A DNA stretch of 64,000 bases from Nautiliaceae bacterium (GTDB lineage Bacteria > Campylobacterota > Campylobacteria > Campylobacterales > Nautiliaceae). Both the position numbers and the translations under genes were made by a program. The stretch spans positions 1 through 64,000 of the forward strand of contig JALVVX010000008.1 of the NCBI GenBank assembly GCA_027038555.1, written 5' to 3'. Positions within the stretch are counted from its first letter, which is position 1. Each line of letters begins with the position of its first letter. Below the pieces are notes generated by a model. It was not told the origin of the DNA and did not search any database. It saw only the letters and a program-made list of their open reading frames with translations. Below are positions 56,009-63,900 of this stretch, piece after piece.

Positions 56009-57136
56009 TTAGTAAAAAATAGCTATTACCGCATAACTTAAAAATATCATCAAATGCGATAAGCCTTCAAGATAATTTGTCTCCCCATCCTCAGTCGTTT
56101 TCCATACAAGAAGAATGGTAAGTAAAAGTGCACCAACTTGTAAAGGTGAAAAGTCAAGTGTCAGTTTTATACCGACTATCAAAGATAAAAAGATAAGAAT
56201 TGGTACGGTCAAAAGAATCGATACTGTACTCGCGCCCATGGCTATATTGATAACTCTTTGCATTTCATCGTTTTTAGCAGCTCTTAGTGCAGTAAAAAGT
56301 TCTGGTGCAACTGTCACAAAAGCTATCAAAATACCAACAAACCCTGCCGTTAAGCCGAAACTTTTAAATACTTTAACTCCATCATCTGCAAAAATTTCAG
56401 AAAGTACCCCTATCAAAACCAATAAAAACACCAAAAATAAAATCAAAAAGAGAGAACTTTTTTTATCAAAATAATAATCGTCGTCTTCATCTTCTTTTTG
56501 ATATTTTTTTACCCTGCTTCTTTTTGTAAATTTGAAAAAATGCACATGTGTGCCTGTTTGGAATTTGAAAATAAAAAAGTAATATATAAAAAGTAAAACC
56601 GAAATAATAATACTTGCTTTATAAAGAGCCTCTGGTGATGAATGAAGTGATATAGTCGTAGGCACCAAAAGCATAGCCGCGGCTACAAAAAGCACCGTCG
56701 TATAACTCGCCGAAGTATCTTCGTTATGCTCTTGTTCTTTGAAATTAAGACCTCCCACAAATACGGCAAGACCAAGAAGAGCATTCAAATCCACAAGCAC
56801 TGTCGCAACAATACCGTTTTTGACGGTATCCATAACTTCCGGATGATGTTTTGCTTCCAAAACAACCATAAAAAGTATAAGAATTTCTACCAAAACCGCA
56901 CTGAACGTCAAAACAAGACTTCCAAAAGGTTCTCCAAACCTCTCAGCCAGAATTTCCGCAATTTCAGATATTGTAACAGCCAATGCACCTATGCCCACCG
57001 CCGCAAAAATTGTTGCCAAAATCGGAAAATGATATAAATGAAAAACAATTGCCAAAGGTAAAACAATAAATCCTGTAATAATATCCCAATAATCAATAAA
57101 AACATCACTTAATTTATGTTTCCGCTGTCCGCTCAA
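56009..57136 (-). CDS. Ca2+/H+ (ChaA-type) cation antiporter
   Basis: 375 residues, about 10-11 TM helices in two inverted halves typical of the CaCA superfamily. The two alpha-repeats are ISEIAEILAERFGEPFGSLVLTFSAVLVEILIL and VGILIAFVTVAPELFTALRAAKNDEMQRVINIAMGASTVSILLTVPI. A charged cytoplasmic linker (KYQKEDEDDDYYFDKKS) joins the halves. ChaA exchanges Ca2+/Na+/K+ for protons at high pH. The start is TTG at 57136, five bases after AAGGAG embedded in the last codons of bioV. Confidence 0.9.
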   Translation of the reverse strand: MSGQRKHKLSDVFIDYWDIITGFIVLPLAIVFHLYHFPILATIFAAVGIGALAVTISEIAEILAERFGEPFGSLVLTFSAVLVEILILFMVVLEAKHHPEVMDTVKNGIVATVLVDLNALLGLAVFVGGLNFKEQEHNEDTSASYTTVLFVAAAMLLVPTTISLHSSPEALYKASIIISVLLFIYYFFIFKFQTGTHVHFFKFTKRSRVKKYQKEDEDDDYYFDKKSSLFLILFLVFLLVLIGVLSEIFADDGVKVFKSFGLTAGFVGILIAFVTVAPELFTALRAAKNDEMQRVINIAMGASTVSILLTVPILIFLSLIVGIKLTLDFSPLQVGALLLTILLVWKTTEDGETNYLEGLSHLMIFLSYAVIAIFY

Positions 57137-57137
57137 T

Positions 57138-57662
57138 CTAACTCCTTAAAAAATGATTTGCTTTTTTTATAAAATATACATCACCGTAATTTACAAAAAA
57201 ATCACGCGCTTTTTTTAAAGCGATAATTTTATCATATTCTCCTAAAAAAACTTCAATTTTTATATCTTTAATTTTTGATATTCTTTCCCACTCAAAAGTA
57301 AACAATTTATATAAATCATTTTCATCACATTTTGTAATTTGTATATTTTCTTCATCAATTCTCCATTCTCCATTCTCCATTTTCCATTTATTAATCCCGG
57401 CTTTTGTAAGGAAATTTTTAATATATGAATTTTTATCTTTTTTAAATGCGTTAATATTTAATTCAATTATTTTTTGGCTGTATGTAAAAAATGCAGGAGA
57501 GAGAAGTTGGAGTTTATCAACTCTTTTTGAAGTGTTTAAAACATAATCAACCGCCTTTTGAGCCCCGTAGCTAAACCCGGCTGTGACAAATTCTTTATCT
57601 TCTATATATTCTTTGAAAAAACTTTTATCAATATCTACACAAAAACCGCTAAAAAATTTCAT
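57138..57662 (-). CDS. bioV: BioV-like pimeloyl-ACP methyl ester esterase
   Basis: A 174-residue small alpha/beta hydrolase. The nucleophile elbow is AGFSYGAQKAVDYVL (Ser in GFSYG), an Asp is in FLGEYDKII, and the His is in KKANHFL. It starts MKFFSGFCVDIDKSFFKEYI, which resembles Helicobacter BioV. BioV releases pimeloyl-ACP for biotin synthesis in place of BioH. Residues 93-102 (KMENGEWRID) come from a heptamer repeat array. It overlaps the FtsH-like gene by 14 bases upstream; ChaA follows 1 base later. Confidence 0.82.
   Translation of the reverse strand: MKFFSGFCVDIDKSFFKEYIEDKEFVTAGFSYGAQKAVDYVLNTSKRVDKLQLLSPAFFTYSQKIIELNINAFKKDKNSYIKNFLTKAGINKWKMENGEWRIDEENIQITKCDENDLYKLFTFEWERISKIKDIKIEVFLGEYDKIIALKKARDFFVNYGDVYFIKKANHFLRS
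57358..57385. repeat. 7-bp repeat array (ATTCTCC x3 + ATTTTCC) in bioV
   Basis: Three perfect ATTCTCC units and one ATTTTCC, followed by decayed ATTTATT. The most regular of the four arrays. On the coding strand it gives KMENGEWRID, a probable inserted loop in the lid of the hydrolase. Confidence 0.88.
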
Positions 57663-59136
57663 TTTTTATTTTTTCTATATCTTCTTTATGAAGAACTTCG
57701 TTTTTAAGCATAATTTCATAAGCCTTTTCAATAATTCCTTTATTGCTTGCATAAAGAACCTGTGTTTCTTTATAGGCGATATTTAATATTTCAGCAACTT
57801 CCCTTTCATCACCTACAACATTTTCTCCCATTCCGTAATCTTTTATCATTCCAAGGGCAATTTCCCTTGCTTTTTTCAAATCTTTATGGGCGTTTGAGAA
57901 TTTTTCGTTAAATTTGTCTTCTACTGCGACCCTTCCGGCAAGGTAAGTTTCAATTTTGCTCATAAGCTCCGTTTTTGAGACAATTTCTTTATCTTCTTCC
58001 TTAAAATCATCTTTTACAAGTGAAATTCTTTCAAAATCAACCCCAAGCCAATGGGCTATTACCGCTTTTGCGGCCTGATAATAACTTAAAATTTCTTTTT
58101 CTTTGTCACTGTAAGTGTTTAGTCTTTTTTTACCTATCAAAACTTTGTCTTTTACAGCATAAAAATCCTCTTCTTCAAGATACGGTTTATTGTGTTTTAA
58201 GGCATGAATACTCGCTTCATTTACCAGACTTGCAAGTGCGGCACCTGAAAATCCCACCGTCATTTTGGCAATATTTTCAAGATTACCTTTAAAAGGTCTG
58301 TTTTTCATATGAACTTTAAGAATTTCAAGCCTGTCATTAAGCCCCGGAAGTTCCACAAAAACGCGCCTGTCAAACCTTCCGGGTCTAAGAAGAGCCTCAT
58401 CTAAAAGCTCGACTTTATTTGTAGCGCCTATTACTATAACACCTTCACTTCCCTCAAAACCGTCCATTTCAGTTAAAAGCTGATTAAGCGTAGCCTCTCT
58501 TTCGTCATTTCTGAGATTGCCTCTGGCTTTTCCAATTGCATCAATTTCATCGATAAATATAATACTTGGCGCCATTGCTTTTGCTTTGCTAAATAAATCT
58601 CTTACTCTTTTTGCCCCGACTCCTACATACATCTGCACAAAACTGCTGCCGCTTTGATAAAAAAACGGCACTCCGGCTTCTCCGGCAAGCGCTTTTGCTA
58701 TCAAAGTTTTTCCAACTCCCGGAGGTCCTACAAGAAGCACCCCTTTTGGAAGATTTATACCAAAACTTCTATATTTTTCAGGATTTTTTAAAAAATCCAC
58801 AATTTCTACAAGTTCTTCTTTTACTTCGCTTATACCGGCAACATCTTTAAATGTAACATTTGATGTTGTCGGAGTTATTACAAAATCTTTTTCAATTCCA
58901 GTATTCATCTCCACCTGCACCTGTTGGGGCTGTTGAGGAGGAGGCAGAAGTTTTTTTAAAAGAAGAATAAAAAATATAAAAAACCCAAGTACAATTAATA
59001 CAGCTACAATCTGTGTAATAAGCATTCCGGCATTCAAATCCCCGCTTTTAAAAGCCGCCAATATTAAAAGAGCAAATAAAATCCCTACTATCGTACTTAT
59101 AATAAGTGAATTTTTTTTCTTTTTATCCTGCAACAT
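57649..59136 (-). CDS. FtsH-like AAA+ ATPase with inactive protease site
   Basis: 495 residues. Two TM helices (about 10-28 and 38-62) have only a ten-residue loop between them, unlike the about 70-residue periplasmic domain of FtsH. The AAA module is intact: GPPGVGKT (137-144), IIFIDEIDAIG (192-202), and SRH with Arg fingers ATNKVELLDEALLRPGRFDRR (238-258). The protease-domain fold is recognisable (MKNRPFKGNLENIAKMTVGFSGAALASLVNEA; AGRVAVEDKF). The HEAGH zinc motif is replaced by YQAAK (353-357). It probably unfolds or extracts membrane proteins without cleaving them. It overlaps mtaB by 14 bases. Confidence 0.9.
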   Translation of the reverse strand: MLQDKKKKNSLIISTIVGILFALLILAAFKSGDLNAGMLITQIVAVLIVLGFFIFFILLLKKLLPPPQQPQQVQVEMNTGIEKDFVITPTTSNVTFKDVAGISEVKEELVEIVDFLKNPEKYRSFGINLPKGVLLVGPPGVGKTLIAKALAGEAGVPFFYQSGSSFVQMYVGVGAKRVRDLFSKAKAMAPSIIFIDEIDAIGKARGNLRNDEREATLNQLLTEMDGFEGSEGVIVIGATNKVELLDEALLRPGRFDRRVFVELPGLNDRLEILKVHMKNRPFKGNLENIAKMTVGFSGAALASLVNEASIHALKHNKPYLEEEDFYAVKDKVLIGKKRLNTYSDKEKEILSYYQAAKAVIAHWLGVDFERISLVKDDFKEEDKEIVSKTELMSKIETYLAGRVAVEDKFNEKFSNAHKDLKKAREIALGMIKDYGMGENVVGDEREVAEILNIAYKETQVLYASNKGIIEKAYEIMLKNEVLHKEDIEKIKNEIF

Positions 59137-60331
59137 TGATGTCTTCCTTTACTTCATATTTTTCTACTCTCACCCATTCTCCTTTTTCAAAATTTTTAGC
59201 CAGTTTCATCTTGTTGTAATATTCATCATAACCGTATAAAAATCCGTTTTTTTCATCTTCGATATGGACTAAAAGAGGCATTTTTCTGCTTCTGAATATA
59301 AAATTGTTTTTTTTGACAATCTCTTCTAATGTTTTAGCCCTTTTTTTTGCCACATCTCCCGGTACGTCCTGTTTCATTTTGCTGCTTAATGTCCCCTCGC
59401 GCGGAGAATAGCGGAAAATATGTATGTGTGTGAGCGGATATTTTTTGAAATTTTCAAGCGCTTCTCTCCATCTCTCTTCACTCTCTCCCGGATGTCCCAC
59501 AATAAAATCCGTACCAAGTGCAATACCCATATCTGCCAGCTTTTCAAAAAGAGGAAGAGTCGTTTTAACTCTGTTTCTTCTTTTCATAATTCTCAGCATC
59601 TCATCGCTTGTATGTTGAAGTGCAATGTGAAGATGTTTTTCAAGTATTCCGTTTTGAGTAAGTTCAATCAGCTCTTCATCAACCTGGCTCGGTTCAAGGC
59701 TTCCGAGCCTTATTCTTTTTACTCCTCTTATATCGCTTAATTTTTTTACAAGTTTTGCAAGGTTTGTGCCTGTATCTTTACCGTAACTTCCCATATTTAT
59801 ACCAGTGAGTACAAATTCTTTAATTCCATTTTCAGCTAAATATTTAACCTCATCAAGTATCACACTCTCTTCAATACTTCTTGAATGCCCACGAACTGAT
59901 GGGATAATACAATAAGCACATTCAAAATCACATCCTTCTTGTATTTTTATAAACGCTTTGCTTTTATGAATCTCTTTTAATGTCTCTTTATTTTTAAAAT
60001 CAAAATCTCCAAGTATTATACCTTTAAAATCCAGAAATTTATCAATCTCTTCTTTGTATTTGTGCCCGAGCACCGCTTTTACTTTTCCTTCGTTATAGAG
60101 CTTTTCTCCTTGTGTATAAGCCCCGCACCCTGTAAAAATGATATTTTTATTTTGCCATTTGTTGATATACTGTCTTATATCCCTGTCGGCAAAATTGGTT
60201 ACGGTACACGAATTTACAATAATAATATCCGCTTCTTCTTCATTTTTAGCTAAATTATCTAACCTGTTTTTCATAATTTCACTATCAAATATATTACTTC
60301 TGCATCCAAATGTCTTAATAAATACTTTCAT
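59123..60331 (-). CDS. mtaB: tRNA t6A37 methylthiotransferase MtaB
   Basis: 402 residues. The UPF0004 domain carries three Cys (KTFGCRSN, VNSCTVTN, FTGCGAYTQGE). The radical SAM motif is IQEGCDFECAYCIIPSVRGHSRS, with RIRLGSLEPSQV, LHIALQHTSDEMLRIMKRR and GTDFIVGHPGESEERW. A C-terminal TRAM-like domain is short. The CRSN and NFADRD features favour MtaB (t6A to ms2t6A) over MiaB or RimO. Its ATG overlaps the reconstructed toxin stop (ATGA). Confidence 0.94.
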   Translation of the reverse strand: MKVFIKTFGCRSNIFDSEIMKNRLDNLAKNEEEADIIIVNSCTVTNFADRDIRQYINKWQNKNIIFTGCGAYTQGEKLYNEGKVKAVLGHKYKEEIDKFLDFKGIILGDFDFKNKETLKEIHKSKAFIKIQEGCDFECAYCIIPSVRGHSRSIEESVILDEVKYLAENGIKEFVLTGINMGSYGKDTGTNLAKLVKKLSDIRGVKRIRLGSLEPSQVDEELIELTQNGILEKHLHIALQHTSDEMLRIMKRRNRVKTTLPLFEKLADMGIALGTDFIVGHPGESEERWREALENFKKYPLTHIHIFRYSPREGTLSSKMKQDVPGDVAKKRAKTLEEIVKKNNFIFRSRKMPLLVHIEDEKNGFLYGYDEYYNKMKLAKNFEKGEWVRVEKYEVKEDINVAG

Positions 60332-60667
60332 TTTATTATCTCACATAACGCATTTTTGATGATTTCCATTTCATCATCACTTACTTTTGCAAGCTTTTGT
60401 TTAATTCTTATCTTACTAAGGGCTCTGATTTCGTATATACATGCATGCATTTGAATCTTTTAAGAGTTTATCTCTTTTAGAGATAAAAACCCTGTAAGGA
60501 TATGCATTATCTACCAAAACGGTAGATAAAGGAATTACTATTACCGTTTCAAGTATCTCATTATCTTCATTTCCGCTTATAATAATTGCAGGTCTGAATT
60601 TTCCTATCTCTTTTCCTTTTGAAGGATTGAAATTAACTAAAACAATATCCCCTTTATTCAATATCAT
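60328..60667 (-). pseudogene. MazF/PemK-like toxin, frameshifted by a 4-bp duplication
   Basis: The first part reads MILNKGDIVLVNFNPSKGKEIGKFRPAIIIS and VIVIPLSTVLVDNAYPYRVFI, a MazF/PemK ribonuclease toxin. The frame then stops prematurely at 60416 after KDSNACMYIRNQSP. The neighbouring frame continues as IYEIRALSKIRIKQKLAKVS and DDEMEIIKNALCEIIK, the expected MazF C-terminus. Removing one ATGC from the tandem ATGCATGCAT at 60441-60450 restores a 111-residue toxin ending at 60328 on the mtaB start. I take the ATG at 60667, 9 bases after GAGG, rather than 60676. The break could be real inactivation or a sequence error. Confidence 0.85.
60441..60450. repeat. 4-bp tandem duplication ATGCATGCAT causing the toxin frameshift
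   Basis: Two and a half ATGC units. Deleting one unit gives AAATGCATGTATATAC and an uninterrupted MazF frame through the conserved IRALSK segment. Confidence 0.8.
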
Positions 60668-60896
60668 CAAAAACATCCTCTATTTTATCAGCCTTTTGTG
60701 CTTTTGCAATTTTTTTTAACAGTTCTCTTTTTTTCTTTTTTTCAAGTTCATTAAGAAATATTTCAAACTCTTTTTCATAACATTTTGGCACAAAGTATCC
60801 AAGCACTTTATTCTTTTTGTTATTTACAATAGTTAAAATTTCCTTTTTTTCAAAGATTAAAGGATTTCTGATTTCGGAAACCGTAACATTTGTCAT
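60654..60896 (-). CDS. Antitoxin of the MazF-like pair (Phd/AbrB-like)
   Basis: 80 residues. The N-terminal DNA-binding-like region is VTVSEIRNPLIFEKKEILTIVNNKKNKVLGYFVP. A Lys/Glu helical and acidic tail (KIAKAQKADKIEDVFDDIE) should wrap the toxin. The start VTVSEIR resembles Phd/YefM more than MazE, but the class is uncertain. SD AAGGAG lies 5 bases before the ATG. It overlaps the toxin frame by 14 bases. A direct-repeat promoter is just upstream. Confidence 0.82.
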   Translation of the reverse strand: MTNVTVSEIRNPLIFEKKEILTIVNNKKNKVLGYFVPKCYEKEFEIFLNELEKKKKRELLKKIAKAQKADKIEDVFDDIE

Positions 60897-60910
60897 ATCA
60901 TCTCCTTACT

Positions 60911-60945
60911 ATTTGTCAAAAACATTATAAATCATTTGTCAAAAA
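60911..60945 (-). promoter_or_regulatory. Toxin-antitoxin promoter with flanking direct repeats
   Basis: On the minus strand, two copies of TTTTTGACAAAT (60934-60945 and 60911-60922) lie 23 bp apart on either side of a perfect TATAAT (60924-60929). The -10 is about 28 bases before the antitoxin ATG. Repeats bracketing the -10 fit an autoregulatory operator. The upstream copy overlaps the last codons of the RND gene (IFDK). Confidence 0.6.
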
Positions 60946-63900
60946 TTTGCAACTTTTTCCTATTAAGCATATAATAAAAAACAGGCAGATAAAATAAATT
61001 AAGCAAAGTCCCCCATAAAAGCCCGAATCCAAGTGCAATGGCAAGAGGCTGTAAGATAGCACTCTGACCGTAAGGGAAAAACATAAGCGTAATAAGACCG
61101 AAAAATGTCGTAATTGACGTAAGAAGTATCGGTCTTAGGCGTCTTGATGCAAAAAGCACAATCTCTTCTATGTTTTTTGCTTTTTTAATAAAATCGACCA
61201 TCACAATTCCGTCATTTACCACAACCCCGGCAAGCCCGACAACTCCTATCATTCCAAGCATAGTCATATTCATATCCATTATATAATTTCCTATAATAAC
61301 CCCTAAAAACGAAAGCGGAATTACGGAAATTATTACAAACGGCAATATTGCCGAATTAAACATCAAAACAAGTATCAAAAATATCAAAAGAATTGCAACA
61401 ACAAGCGATTCTTTTAAATCCCTCATAAAATTTTTGCTGGTTTTTGCCGCTCCGCCAATTATAATATCAAGACCTTTTGATTTTATTTTTTTCAAAACGG
61501 GATTTATTTTTTTATAAAAATCGCTGACAGTTATTATTTTTTTATTTAGACTTGCATAAACGCTTTTTGCCGCAATTCCATTGTATTTATGTATTTTTTT
61601 AAATGAGCGGTATGTGATGAAATCGGCAATTTTATTAAGTTCTATATATTTATCGCTTCCCGGGATATTCACTCTGAAATATTTAAGCTCATTAAATTTG
61701 TCTTTATTGACATCTTTTAATATTATTTTTACAATTCCGTCTTTATCAAATGTCTTATCATATTCGGCTTCTCCAAAAAACGCCCTTAACTGATTAAAAA
61801 GATTTCCTTCGCTAAATCCGAGTTTCTCACCATAAGGACTGATTTTGAGCTTTAATTCATATGCCCCAAGCTCTGCATCGTCGTAAATATTATAAACGCC
61901 TTTTATTTTTTGCATCTCTTTTTCAAGAAGATGTATAGCCCAAAGTGTTTTTCTCTGGTCGTTGCCGACTATTCCTATTACAATATCGCTTTTTACAATT
62001 CCTGCCTGAGGGACGATTACATTAAGTTCTTTTATACCTTTAATATTCAGCTTTGAAAGCTCTTTTTTAATCTCACTTGCAAGCTGTTGAGCCGTCACTT
62101 CTCTTGATTGATGCGTGACTTTTACAGGCTGAAAAACAGGAGCAATATATTTATTGTAGAAATCGGTTGGTTTTTTATCATACAAATCTACAAAAATATG
62201 AAAATAATTCTCACCCGTATTCGCTTCGCCTTTATTGTTCATTTTCATACCCACAACCGTCGTGAAACCTTCTACGTCTTTACCGAGAAATTTTTTAAGT
62301 TCGTTTTCAATAGGCTTCATTGCCTCGGCAGTCTGCTTAATTGTATAATTTGTATCAAATTTCCCGTTTACATATATCTGACTTGCGTCAAAATTAGGAA
62401 AAAGCTGAAATTTTGAATGTTTCATACCGACAAATGTAAGATACGGCACTACTAAAAGGAAAAAAACAAGTACAATATACCTGAACTTAAAAAACAACCA
62501 TAAAATTTTTCTGTAAAACGCCTGAAATTTTTCCCAAAAAATCTCTTTTTTATCATTTTTATAAACTTTTAACATCTCTTTTGAATGAAGAGGTAAAAAT
62601 ACAAACGCTTCAAGAAGCGAGCTTAATATCAAAATCGTAATCATGACCGGTAAAATCTTTATAAATACGCCAATTTCTCCTTTTATCAAAAGCATAGGCA
62701 AAAATGCAAGAATTGTAGTAAGAGCAGATGCCACAACAGGCCAGAAAACTTCCATACTCCCATCAATTGCGGCTGTGAGCCTGTCTTTTCCCATTTCCAT
62801 ATGACGGTATATGTTCTCTCCGACCACAATAGCTTCATCCACAATCATACCAAGGGCTATGAGGGCTCCGAGCATCGAAAGAAGATTAAGTGAAAAATCG
62901 AAATAATCAAGAAAAATCAAAGCAATTGCAAAAGATGTCGGAATTCCAAGAGTTACAACAAAAGAAATTCTCCAATTCAAAAATATCCACATTACAAAAA
63001 AGACCAAAATAAGCCCGAATATTATATTACTAACAACAGTATTAAACCTGTTTGCAACCCATTTGCTTGTATCTGTGGAAATTCCGAATATCACCTCAGG
63101 ATGCTTTTGATGATACTCTTTTAAAATTTCCCTGATTTTTTTACTAAGGGCTATCGCATCTCCGCCCTCGCCTTTTCTTACATCGATTGTAAGGTTTGGA
63201 ATACCGTTATATTTACCTATTTGTGTAGGTGTGGCATATGTTTTTTTAATTATTGCAATATCACCGAGTCTTATAACTTTATTGCCGATTTTTATTAATG
63301 TATTTTTAAAATCTTTTACCCCCTGTGGGAAAAAAGAGATAAAAAAGTGTTTATTTCCTTCTATTTTTCCGACAGGAAATATTGTGTTTACCGAACTTAA
63401 AGCGGAAATTACAAGATTTTTATCAAGTCCTAAACTCTCAATTTTTTGATTATCAAGTTCAAAATAGATATTTTTATCGCTTTTGCCCCTTATATCGATT
63501 TTGCTTAAATCTTTAAGTTTTGAGAGTTCTTTTTTTACTTCCTCCGCCGCATTTAAGAGTTCGTCTTTATTTAATTTTTCGCTTGCTACTGAAATAAACA
63601 TCAAAGGAAAGGCTTTTTTAGCAATTGTGACAGTCGGCTCGTCCATATCGCTTGGAAGGTCTCTTTTAAGATTTGATACGATATTTTTAAAATCGCTCAA
63701 TAATTCAAGTTTATTACTGCCAGGTTTAATATCTACTGTAATTACAAAATTACCGTTGCTTATAACACTTTCAATTTTAGAAACTTCGGGATAGTTTTTT
63801 ATTTCATCTTCTATTTGAGTAACAGCCATTTTATCAAGTGTCTCGGGAGATGCCCCCGGATACGCGCCTTGAATCAGTATTTTATCAAGTACTGCCGGAG

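Noticed and set aside
60416-60676. A complete 86-residue MazF-like toxin
   Set aside because: The C-terminus diverges from the family exactly at a 4-bp duplication while the adjacent frame carries the expected continuation, so it is annotated as frameshifted.
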